Shown in pieces: positions 1 through 7,620 of a stretch of DNA of 10,536 nucleotides (positions are counted from its first letter, which is position 1; each line of letters begins with the position of its first letter). A program made the position numbers and the translations under genes. Origin of the DNA: Bdellovibrio sp. (GTDB taxonomy: Bacteria > Bdellovibrionota > UBA1018); assembly GCA_016213345.1 (NCBI GenBank), contig JACRAO010000004.1:1-10536 (forward strand). The letters run 5' to 3'. A model generated the notes under the pieces. The model had not been told where the DNA came from. It saw only the letters and a program-made list of their open reading frames with translations, and made no database searches.

Positions 1-162
1 CAAGAGGCTTTTGAGATTGCCGAAGCAAAATCTATTTTGGAAATTGAACAAATGGGGTTAAAACTGGAACATAGACTTTATCCAGAAACTTTGAGTTGGA
101 TTTTGAAAGAAAAATTTGAAATAAAAATGCGGGAGGGTAGAACTTGTGTTTGCAAGGATTGA
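1..162 (+). CDS. purN: PurN C-terminal end (phosphoribosylglycinamide formyltransferase), 5' truncated
   Basis: The window opens inside an open frame that gives 53 residues before a TGA at 160-162. The segment EHRLYPETLSWI matches the 'EH.lyP..i.W' signature near the C-terminus of PurN, the enzyme that transfers formyl from 10-formyl-THF to GAR to give FGAR in the cytoplasm. That signature is followed by a short polar tail, as is usual in the family. The next gene is purL, whose enzyme uses FGAR, so the context agrees. The catalytic Asn-His-Asp residues lie upstream of the window and cannot be checked. The last 17 nt overlap purL. Identification rests on one motif plus operon position; another purine gene's tail is the only realistic alternative. 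Confidence 0.62.
   Translation, partial: QEAFEIAEAKSILEIEQMGLKLEHRLYPETLSWILKEKFEIKMREGRTCVCKD
131..137 (+). promoter_or_regulatory. Shine-Dalgarno for purL (GGGAGGG), supports a GTG start
   Basis: GGGAGGG lies 8 nt before a GTG at 146-148, inside the purN 3' end. The GTG opens directly into the conserved N-terminal PurS-like sequence (FARIEV...), so it is the best start despite not being ATG. Confidence 0.6.
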
Positions 163-3100
163 AGTAGCCACTCAGCCAGCCATCATAGATCCGCGTGCAC
201 AAGGATATTTGAGGAAATTAGAGCTTGTCTCGCCACAAATTGCTAGACAAGTGAGGTGGGCAAGGCTTTTAGATATTTATTGGATCGAGCTTCCTGTTTC
301 TCGAGAAGAGTTTATACCAGCCGCTGTTGAAATTTTATGGGATCCTGTTTTGCAATGGTTATTTAGTGGCAATTTGATTCCTGCGGCAAGTGGTTCGCAC
401 GGTACATTATTGGATTTGCTCGAAGTGGCTCCTCACCGTCCTGGAGTATTTTATGCTATCGAAAAACGTCTAAGAGCTGGTGTAACTGATAATGTTGGAA
501 ACACTTGTTTAGAAGCTTTTGAAATATTATTGGGTAAAAAACTTAGTGGGGCTAGGGCTGCAAGTGGAAGCATGCTTATTTTAGAAGGGCCACAATTAAA
601 TGAAGATCACTTGCGCAAAGTGGCAAAAGATTTATTTTGCAATGATCTTATCGAAACTTGGACCGTGTTTTCTGAAAAAGAACTTCTGAATAATGATCGC
701 TTTCACCAAGAACGAATTAAAAGAGATTTTCCCAGAATGTTTTTAAAACCTTCTGCTCAAGTAGAAACTTTTCAACTGCAAGACTTTAAGGATCAAGAAC
801 TGTTAAAACTAAGTGAAAAACGTCTATGGGCTCTTTCTACTGACGAAATGAAAGCAATTAAGAAATATTTTTCGAATCCACAAGTCATAGAATACCGAAA
901 AGCAGTTGGACTATTGGATGCCACAGATGTTGAAATGGAAATTTTGGCTCAAACTTGGTCAGAACATTGCAAGCATAAGATTTTTTCAGCTAAAATTAAT
1001 TATAAAAATACGTCACAGGATTGGGTTAGCACTAAAGACAGGGCAATTCCTTCTACCATTGACGGGCTATTTAAAACTACCATTGCAGGTACTACAGCTT
1101 TGCTTGCCAAACCATGGCTTTTATCTGTTTTTCATGACAATGCAGGTATAGTAGCCTTTGATGAAGAAGACGCTTTTTGTATTAAAGTAGAGACTCACAA
1201 CAGTCCTTCGGCTCTGGATCCATATGGTGGAGCACTTACGGGCATAGTAGGTGTGAATCGGGATATTTTAGGTTGTGGGTTTGGAGCCAAGCCTATTTTT
1301 AATACGGATGTATTTTGCGTAGCTCCACTAGATTATGATGATGTTTTGCCACATCGTGTTTTGCATCCTAGGAGAATTTTAGATGGCATCAGGCGGGGTG
1401 TGGAGCATGGGGGAAATAAGAGTGGTATTCCCACAGTCAATGGTGCCTTGGTTTTTGATGAGCGATTTTTAGGTAAGCCATTGGTGTTTTGTGGCACTGG
1501 TGGTTTTATGCCAAGAAGTATAGCCGGAAAGAAATGTGAGTTGAAAGAAATCCGCTCTGGAGATCACATATGTATGGTAGGAGGCAGGATTGGTAAAGAT
1601 GGAGTGCACGGAGCTACGTTTTCGTCTTTAGCACTTACGGATATTTCGCCAGTATCTGCAGTACAGTTGGGTGATCCAATTATACAAAAAAGAATGAGTG
1701 ATTTTTTACTAGTGGCTAGGGATTTAGGCCTCTATCGAGCAATTACAGATAATGGTGCAGGTGGATTATCTTCGTCGGTTGGTGAATTGGCTCTACTCTC
1801 CAATGGTGCACGCATGGATGTAGGTTTAGCTAAAACCAAGTATCATGGATTGAAACCATACGAACTTGTCATAAGTGAATCTCAAGAGCGTATGACAGTA
1901 GCAGTAGCACCAGAAAAATTATCACTTTTTTTAGCACTTGCCGAGCGGCATAGTGTCGAAGTAAGCCAACTTGGAGTGTTTACACAGACTGGAAAATTTG
2001 AAATTTTAAATAATGGAACTTTAGTTGGCTGTTTAGATTTAGAGTTTTTGCACAAAGGAGTGCCAAGGCTAGAACTTAAAGCCGAGTGGAATGGCAGAGT
2101 GAAGTTGCAAATTCCACCAAGCATGAGTCAAGACAGCGAAGAATTGTGGGGTAGTGAAATTTTGCTTGAACTATTAAGTCAGCCAAATATTGCGTCTAAA
2201 GAATGGATGATTAGGCAATATGACCATGAAGTGCAGGGCTGTAGTGTGATCAAACCATTGCATTCGGTAGGTGTTGGTACATTGGCTTCTCAAAGTGGTC
2301 CAAATGATGCCGCAGTGATTAAGCCAAAACATAATTCGTTTTCTGGTCTTGCCATAGGATGTGGAATTAATCCAAAGCTTTCTTTTGTTGATCCATATAT
2401 TATGGCGCAATATGTAGTGGACGAGGCAATTAGAAATGTCCTCTGCGTTGGTGTGGAGTATGGAAAGAGTGAATCTGTTTTATCATTAGTTGATAATTTT
2501 TGCTGGCCAGATCCTACCCAAGATCCAGGTTTAACAGGAGCACTAGTGCGTGCATGTTATGGATTGCATGATGCAAGTTTAAACCTGGGTATTCCGTTGG
2601 TTTCTGGCAAAGACAGCATGAAGAATGATTATCATGGTATAAAAAATGGAAAACCTTGTAAAATTTCTGTTACTCCAACATTGCTTATGACTGCAGTTGG
2701 CAAAGTTGCTGATATTCGTTTAAGTAGAACCAGTGATTTTAAGTCAAGTGGAGATGTTATTTATTTATTGGGACTAGGAAAATTTGGACTCTTGGGTACT
2801 GAGTATCAAACACTTGCATTTATAAAAAATAAAAAAAACGAAAAAGCATATTTCCCAGAAAACGCGAGAGCGTTTGAGCCTGATTGGAAACAGGCTTTAA
2901 AAACCTATCAGTGGCTTGGCGGAGCACATGGGAAAAAACAAACAGTAATAAAATCTTTACACGATGTTTCAGATGGTGGGGTTCTAATTGCTGTGGCTGA
3001 GTGTTTATTGGCTAGAGGATTTGGTGCGCAAATAGAAATCCCCCATGATCGTGAGAAATGGGAATTTTGCTTTGGCGAAGGATTTCATAGTTTCATAGCA

Positions 3101-3295
3101 AGTGTGACTGAGAGTGATGCTGCAGTCATTGAAACCGAATGGCAAAGTGAAGGAATTTTCTATCTAAGACTAGGAAATACTACTACAACAAACAGGCTTA
3201 ATGTAACTTGGAAATCTAGTGGACATGAAAAAAATTTTTCTGTTCCCACTCAAGCTCTTAGAGAAGCTTGGCAAAAAGAGGGCTATTGGCAATGA
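146..3295 (+). CDS. purL: Long-form FGAM synthase PurL with N-terminal PurS-like modules, no glutaminase domain
   Basis: This is the ATP-dependent synthetase subunit that converts FGAR and ammonia to FGAM in step 4 of IMP synthesis. The 1049-residue product starts at GTG. Residues 1 to about 180 resemble PurS-like modules, including the AGVTDNVGNT stretch at 111-120. A linker precedes the first catalytic half, with WSEHCKHKIF at 271-280, the Mg/ATP segment VETHNSPSALDPYGG at 348-362, a glycine-rich VGGRIGKDGVHGA at 478-490 and TDNGAGGLS at 534-542. The second, structural half carries VSGKDSM at 819-825 and SLHDVSDGG at 937-945. It is much longer than small PurL (about 740) and shorter than the E. 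coli fusion enzyme (about 1295). The C-terminal glutaminase is missing and is supplied by the next gene, purQ, which overlaps by 4 nt. No frameshift is seen. Confidence 0.95.
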   Translation: MFARIEVATQPAIIDPRAQGYLRKLELVSPQIARQVRWARLLDIYWIELPVSREEFIPAAVEILWDPVLQWLFSGNLIPAASGSHGTLLDLLEVAPHRPGVFYAIEKRLRAGVTDNVGNTCLEAFEILLGKKLSGARAASGSMLILEGPQLNEDHLRKVAKDLFCNDLIETWTVFSEKELLNNDRFHQERIKRDFPRMFLKPSAQVETFQLQDFKDQELLKLSEKRLWALSTDEMKAIKKYFSNPQVIEYRKAVGLLDATDVEMEILAQTWSEHCKHKIFSAKINYKNTSQDWVSTKDRAIPSTIDGLFKTTIAGTTALLAKPWLLSVFHDNAGIVAFDEEDAFCIKVETHNSPSALDPYGGALTGIVGVNRDILGCGFGAKPIFNTDVFCVAPLDYDDVLPHRVLHPRRILDGIRRGVEHGGNKSGIPTVNGALVFDERFLGKPLVFCGTGGFMPRSIAGKKCELKEIRSGDHICMVGGRIGKDGVHGATFSSLALTDISPVSAVQLGDPIIQKRMSDFLLVARDLGLYRAITDNGAGGLSSSVGELALLSNGARMDVGLAKTKYHGLKPYELVISESQERMTVAVAPEKLSLFLALAERHSVEVSQLGVFTQTGKFEILNNGTLVGCLDLEFLHKGVPRLELKAEWNGRVKLQIPPSMSQDSEELWGSEILLELLSQPNIASKEWMIRQYDHEVQGCSVIKPLHSVGVGTLASQSGPNDAAVIKPKHNSFSGLAIGCGINPKLSFVDPYIMAQYVVDEAIRNVLCVGVEYGKSESVLSLVDNFCWPDPTQDPGLTGALVRACYGLHDASLNLGIPLVSGKDSMKNDYHGIKNGKPCKISVTPTLLMTAVGKVADIRLSRTSDFKSSGDVIYLLGLGKFGLLGTEYQTLAFIKNKKNEKAYFPENARAFEPDWKQALKTYQWLGGAHGKKQTVIKSLHDVSDGGVLIAVAECLLARGFGAQIEIPHDREKWEFCFGEGFHSFIASVTESDAAVIETEWQSEGIFYLRLGNTTTTNRLNVTWKSSGHEKNFSVPTQALREAWQKEGYWQ

Positions 3296-4053
3296 GTCAA
3301 ATACCACGAGCGCTTGTTTTATTTGGGGATGGTATTAATTGTGAATGCGAAACAGCGCAAGCTTTGCGGCTAGTTGGATTTGATGTAGAAATAAAACATC
3401 TTAATGATTTAATTGCAGAACGATGTACAAATGAAGAGCTTGCCCAAAAATATGCTCTTTTAGTTTTGCCTGGAGGATTTTCATTTGGTGATGATTTAAC
3501 TAGTGGAAAAGTTCTGGCTTTAAAAATACGACACTCTTTGGGGTGGAATTTGTCTTTTTTTGCTGAGAGGGGAGGCTTGATCGTTGGAATTTGTAATGGG
3601 TTTCAGGCTTTAATTAAGCTTGGAGTTTTTGGGAGTGAAATTTCTATTACTATGAATGAACAAGGAAAATTTATTAATACTTGGGTAAAGGTAACTCCAC
3701 GTGGAACAAAATGCGTTTGGCTAAAGGGAATTGGCACTATGGAATTGCCCATAAGACACGGAGAAGGAAAAATTATTATTAGTAAGGTGAGACATCAAGA
3801 AATATTAAATAAGCTAGATAGAAATCAAATGATGTGTTTATTGTATGAAAACAATCCAAATGGAAGTGAAATGAATTTAGCAGGTCTATGCGATAGTACG
3901 GGGCGGATTTTTGGTTTGATGCCACATCCAGAAGCCTTTGTCAGGTGGACTTCGCATCCTGAGTGGACTATGACTGCTGGGCGCTCTAGTGCTCCTGGGC
4001 AGGGATTGGCAATTTTTGAAAATGCATTTCAGGAGGCAATACATGCAAAGTGA
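3292..4053 (+). CDS. purQ: FGAM synthase glutaminase subunit PurQ
   Basis: This class I glutamine amidotransferase releases ammonia from glutamine and channels it to PurL. The 253-residue product has the nucleophile elbow GICNGFQ with Cys101 and the His212-Glu214 pair in GLMPHPE. It also has LPGGFSFGDD at 59-68 and IRHGEGK at 164-170, all typical of PurQ. A TTG at 3268 would extend the frame by 8 residues. I prefer ATG 3292 because it overlaps the purL stop as ATGA, has GAGGG at 3278-3282 nine bases upstream, and opens directly into the first strand (PRALVLFGDG). At 253 residues it is somewhat longer than the B. subtilis protein (about 227) and closer to the glutaminase domain of fused PurL. 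It is translationally coupled to purL and purH. Confidence 0.95.
   Translation: MSQIPRALVLFGDGINCECETAQALRLVGFDVEIKHLNDLIAERCTNEELAQKYALLVLPGGFSFGDDLTSGKVLALKIRHSLGWNLSFFAERGGLIVGICNGFQALIKLGVFGSEISITMNEQGKFINTWVKVTPRGTKCVWLKGIGTMELPIRHGEGKIIISKVRHQEILNKLDRNQMMCLLYENNPNGSEMNLAGLCDSTGRIFGLMPHPEAFVRWTSHPEWTMTAGRSSAPGQGLAIFENAFQEAIHAK
4031..4036 (+). promoter_or_regulatory. Shine-Dalgarno for purH (AGGAGG), decides the start
   Basis: A consensus AGGAGG lies 6 nt before ATG 4043, inside the end of purQ. It supports the 4043 start over the in-frame upstream codon at 3989, which would add 18 residues with no family resemblance. Confidence 0.75.
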
Positions 4054-5689
4054 ATTTTCTTGTAACTTAAAAATCAGACGTGCTTTGATTTCAGTTTCTG
4101 ACAAAACTGGTATTTCTGAGCTGGCTAAGGCATTGGCGATATCAGGGACAGAGTTAATTGCAAGTTCCGGGACAACAAAGGTTTTACGTGAGAGCGGACT
4201 GCGAGTAATACCAATAGAGAAAATTACAGGCAATCCTGAAGCTTTTCAGGGCAGGATGAAAACTCTGTCTTTTCAGATCTGTAGTGGAATACTTTATCGC
4301 CGTGGTCATGAACAGGATGAAGTAGATCTGAAAAAATTAAATATTTTGCCAGTGGATTGTGTGATTGTTAATTTTTATCCGTTTCAAAGAAAATTGGATC
4401 AATTGAGAGAAGAAATAACAAAAGCAAATAAGAAAAGTAAAAGGAGATTATCAGAAGAAGCTATACTTTCATTAATAGAAGAAATTGATATTGGAGGTCC
4501 TACACTTGTTCGTGCAGCGGCAAAAAATTTTCCTCATGTGTTGGTGATAACCAAGCGAGAACAGTATAAAAAAGTTATCCAAGAATTAAACACAAATGGA
4601 AGTATTTCTTTGTCTCTAGTCCAATCTTGTACACGAGTGGCTTGGGAGGTGGTTTTAGAGTATGATCGCACAATTGCTCAAATTTTTGGAATGAGAAGAA
4701 CTTTGGATCTTAAGTATGGTGAAAATCCACATCAAAGTGCTTATATTGAATATGACCTGGATGGTCCAGTTTTATGGGGGGAACCGCTCACTCATGCTGA
4801 TATTTCGTATAATAATATTTTAGATCTTTCAGCTTGTTATAGTGTAGCAAGTGATCTAATGCGTTTGGAGCCTGAGTCAACGCATGTTGTGATTGTGAAG
4901 CATAATAATCCTGCCGGTGTGGCTTCTGTTCCTAGAACTTATCACCAAGCGCAAAAGTTGGCGCTTCAGAGGGCGTGGGAAGGTGATCCCGTTTCAGCTT
5001 TTGGTGGGGTGATTTTATTTTCTGATGAATTAGAAGAAAATACGGCGCAGTGGTTATCTGATAAATTTATTGAACTAGTTTCGAGTCCTGGATTAACAAA
5101 AGATCATCCAGCACTTTTGCAAATGCTTACGAAGAGAAAAAATCTAAAAGCTTTGGCAATTAAAAAAATTAAGGGGGATGAAGATTTATTTTCTATTTCT
5201 GTTCCAGGGGGAAGGCTTTATCAGAAAACCGATCAAACGGTGCTTGAAGATCTAAAGCCAGTAACTCTGCAGAAGTGGCCTAAAGAAAAAGAGAGATTGG
5301 CTAGGTTTGGTATAGCAGTTTGTCGTGCGTTAAAGTCAAATGCAATTGCTATCGTGAGAGAAGTACCCAAGGAAGCTGGTGGAGAGGCGGGATGTTTTCA
5401 GCTAGTGGGAGCCGGCCAGGGTCAGCCCAATCGGGTAGACGCACTGGTGAGATTGGCAATACCCAGGGCAAGGATAGTGCTAGAAACAATTGGTGGAGTG
5501 CTTTCAGATTGTGTTTTAGTTAGTGATGCTTTTTTCCCATTTCGAGATTCTGTGGATCAAGCCAGTCGTGAGGGGATCAGATGGATTGTGCAGCCTGGGG
5601 GGAGCATCAAAGATGCTGAAACAGTGTCAGCATGCGATGAGCACGGAATTGCCATGGTGTTTACTGGAGTAAGGCATTTTAGGCATTAA
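4043..5689 (+). CDS. purH: Bifunctional AICAR transformylase / IMP cyclohydrolase PurH
   Basis: PurH formylates AICAR with 10-formyl-THF and then closes the ring to IMP, the last two steps of the pathway. The 548-residue product has an N-terminal MGS-like cyclohydrolase domain (RRALISVSDKTG at 12-23; Arg71, Lys73, Tyr112, Asp149 and Lys161 match human ATIC active-site positions). A transformylase domain follows, with KYGENPHQSA at 224-233, the catalytic pair Lys286-His287 in VKHNNPAG, SAFGG at 318-322 and KSNAI at 431-435. The C-terminus is the canonical QPGGSI...FTGVRHFRH. Oddities: the usual TLHPxxH loop reads TLSFQIC (74-80), a basic insert lies at about 120-140, and the GxGAGQ motif reads GAGQGQPNR (456-464). 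It overlaps purQ by 11 nt and appears to be the last gene of the operon. I expect an active enzyme because catalytic residues are kept. Confidence 0.95.
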   Translation: MQSEFSCNLKIRRALISVSDKTGISELAKALAISGTELIASSGTTKVLRESGLRVIPIEKITGNPEAFQGRMKTLSFQICSGILYRRGHEQDEVDLKKLNILPVDCVIVNFYPFQRKLDQLREEITKANKKSKRRLSEEAILSLIEEIDIGGPTLVRAAAKNFPHVLVITKREQYKKVIQELNTNGSISLSLVQSCTRVAWEVVLEYDRTIAQIFGMRRTLDLKYGENPHQSAYIEYDLDGPVLWGEPLTHADISYNNILDLSACYSVASDLMRLEPESTHVVIVKHNNPAGVASVPRTYHQAQKLALQRAWEGDPVSAFGGVILFSDELEENTAQWLSDKFIELVSSPGLTKDHPALLQMLTKRKNLKALAIKKIKGDEDLFSISVPGGRLYQKTDQTVLEDLKPVTLQKWPKEKERLARFGIAVCRALKSNAIAIVREVPKEAGGEAGCFQLVGAGQGQPNRVDALVRLAIPRARIVLETIGGVLSDCVLVSDAFFPFRDSVDQASREGIRWIVQPGGSIKDAETVSACDEHGIAMVFTGVRHFRH

Positions 5690-5699
5690 CTGTCCTGCT

Positions 5700-5732
5700 A
5701 ACAGTAACGGTAACAGTAACTGGGAACAGTAA
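5700..5732 (+). repeat. Three near-regular direct copies of AACAGTAA
   Basis: AACAGTAA occurs at 5700-5707, 5712-5719 and 5725-5732, with copy starts 12 and 13 nt apart, just after the purH stop. ACTGT at 5689-5693 is an inverted partial copy. There is no T-tract, so it does not look like an intrinsic terminator. It could be a protein-binding array for the downstream lipoprotein gene or a chance low-complexity stretch. The rest of 5733-5833 is AT-rich with nothing else I can name. Confidence 0.55.
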
Positions 5733-5833
5733 ATAGTTTAGCTAAGTTAGAAAAAATTACCCTCATATTAAATATATTTGGTAAAAACTAGTAATCTTTT
5801 GACTTATTGCGTCTTGATGAAAATAACAGTTGT

Positions 5834-5862
5834 TTTATTTCGTGTATTTGCCAAAATATACT
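5834..5862 (+). promoter_or_regulatory. Possible sigma-70-like promoter for the NHL lipoprotein gene
   Basis: TATACT at 5857-5862 is one mismatch from the -10 consensus. TTTATT at 5834-5839 sits 17 nt upstream as a weak -35. A better -35 (TTGACT, 5799-5804) lacks a good -10 at the right distance. Transcription would start about 10 nt before the chosen ATG. Confidence 0.28.
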
Positions 5863-6538
5863 ATGGATGAGGTATGGGGTTATGAGGGATCGAACTAGGA
5901 TTTTAGCGTTTAGCATGTTACTGACTGTGGGCTGTCCTTTACATCCGGTACAGTACAATAATTTAAAAATAAATTTTTATAACGCAGTTCAAAAGAATCT
6001 GTCTTATTCTAGTAAGACAGACTTGGTTTTACCTGAGCCAAAGTTATATTCTTCTTCCGCTTTTCCAGAAACTGCATCTCAATTTGATTGCCTAGCAGTA
6101 AATGTAATGGGAAGTGGTGTTGTAAGTAACTCAGATAAAAATCCAGATTCTTTTATGCCAGATTTGTTAGCGGGTAAGTTTTGTTCTTATTCTGGTATTA
6201 CTTCTGCTCCTTTTGCGCAATCTAGCTCAGAGATAAAAGTAGATCTAAAAGTTCCATCAGGAAAAGATCGCATTATTCAGGTTTTGGGCATTTTAAATCA
6301 AGGAAAAAATCTTTGCAATCAGGCAAGTTCACTCGGGCAAATGGTAGAATTAACTGGTTCATATGAAATAGCGTTTGAGCTTGGTAGAGCGCAGGTGAAT
6401 TTATTTTCAAATCAGACAGTTTATATTGAAAACAAATATGACAATTTAAGTTTCGAAGAAAAATTTAAACGTGACGTGGGATGTAGTAAGTCTAGTGGTG
6501 ATAATGGATTTAATAAGCCTACACCAACTGCTTCTAGT

Positions 6539-7612
6539 TTTTTTCTTGCTGATTCAAATAATAATAGGATTTTGATTTGGGTAACTCCACCTACTACAAC
6601 ACAACAACCGGCAGATTATGTTTTAGGGCAAGCTGATTTTGGTACGGCTGCGGATGGATGGAGTAATCCAAGTGCAATCACATTATCGAAACCGCGTGTA
6701 GCAAGAACAGATGGCACACATTTTTTTGTGGCCGAAAAATCAAATAACAGAGTTTTGATTTGGAATACTATACCTACAACAAATGGGCAGGCAGCAGATA
6801 TAGTTTTGGGTCAGCCAAATATGACGTCTAATTTAGGAAATAATGGTGGAGTAAGCGCAAGCAGTTTAATTGAACCATATAGTGTTTTTAGTACAGGATC
6901 ACAACTATTTGTAGCTGATACATCAAATAACAGAGTTTTGATTTGGAATACTATGCCTACAACAAGTGGACAGGCAGCGGATTTAGTTTTGGGCCAGTCA
7001 GATATGTCTACAAATAATATTAATGGAGGCTATCCAGTTGGTTCTATAAAAGGCTCAAGTTTCAAGAGCCCTACTGACGTTTTTGTTTATGATAATAAAT
7101 TATTTGTAGCTGATATGCTAAATAACCGTATATTAATCTGGTCTACAATACCTACTGCAAATAATAAGACAGCAGATGTTGTTCTAGGATAAGCTGATAT
7201 GAATACTAATTATTTTGCTACTACTCAAAATGGATTATTCAACCCATGGCGAGTTTATGTAGCTCAGGGAAAGATTTTTGTTTCAGAGTATGGCAATAGT
7301 CGTGTTTTGATTTGGAATGGTATTCCTGCAGCAAACGGAGGTGATGCAGCTTTAGTGCTTGGTCAACCATCTTTTACAGCAAGCACAGAAAATAACGGAG
7401 GTATTAGTGCGAAAACTATGTATCAACCAGCAGGAATGTGGTTAAGTTCACAAGGTGTTTTTTACGTTAATGATGCTCTAAATAATAGAGTATTAGGGTG
7501 GAATTCTATTCCGAGCATTAATCAACAAGCAGCAGATTTTGTTTTAGGCCAGCCTGGTATGACTACACGAGATGTAGGTGTTAGCGCTACAGCATTTGAT
7601 CAACCATTTTAA
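6539..7612 (+). repeat. Six tandem NHL-like coding repeats
   Basis: Repeat units begin at about 6539, 6722, 6905, 7100, 7274 and 7460, so the period is 174-195 nt (58-65 codons). Each carries N[NS]R[VI]L.W followed by a Pro-containing turn and A[DA].VLG. Repeats two and three share an identical 33-nt stretch (6739-6771 and 6922-6954) and stay close for about 50 nt more, which suggests recent duplication or gene conversion. The sixth unit ends at FDQPF, where the next unit would begin. This is compatible with a closed six-bladed ring completed by the N-terminal strand. Confidence 0.8.
7190..7192 (+). other. In-frame TAA stop at a conserved Gln codon of the repeat
   Basis: The repeat motif VLGQ is VLG-stop in unit four. 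The same Gln is CAA or CAG in the other five units, so a single C-to-T change explains the break. The following codons (ADMNTN) continue the repeat consensus without a shift. Confidence 0.85.
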
Positions 7613-7620
7613 AATATATT

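Larger units (their letters stand above)
5882..7612 (+). pseudogene. Lipoprotein with six NHL-like beta-propeller repeats, interrupted by one in-frame TAA
   Basis: I cannot name a specific function. ATG 5882 is preceded by GAGG (5869-5872, 9-nt spacer) and opens a lipoprotein signal peptide: basic RDRTR, hydrophobic ILAFSMLLTV, then Gly-Cys18, a slightly non-ideal lipobox (TVGC). In-frame codons at 5807 and 5867 would give less signal-like starts. Residues 19 to about 215 form a Cys-containing domain I do not recognise. From 6539, six repeats of about 60 residues follow, of the form LFVAD..NNRVLIWN.iPt..g..AD.VLGQ, predicted to form an NHL-type six-bladed propeller on the cell surface or in the periplasm. 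The frame is broken by TAA at 7190-7192 and continues in the same frame to TAA at 7610-7612. Unsuppressed, it yields a 436-residue product with just over three and a half repeats. No reinitiation site is obvious. Confidence 0.75.

Noticed and set aside
5689..5730. Intrinsic terminator after purH
   Set aside because: ACTGT...ACAGT can pair, but the stem is short and no T-tract follows.
7190..7192. TAA reassigned to glutamine (alternative genetic code)
   Set aside because: purH and the kinase-like gene end at TAA exactly where their families or domains end, and no other internal TAA occurs in the conserved genes, so a code change is not supported.
7199..7612. Independent second gene after the nonsense codon
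   Set aside because: It lies in the same frame, continues the repeat mid-motif, and its ATG has no ribosome binding site, so it is the remainder of the interrupted lipoprotein gene.
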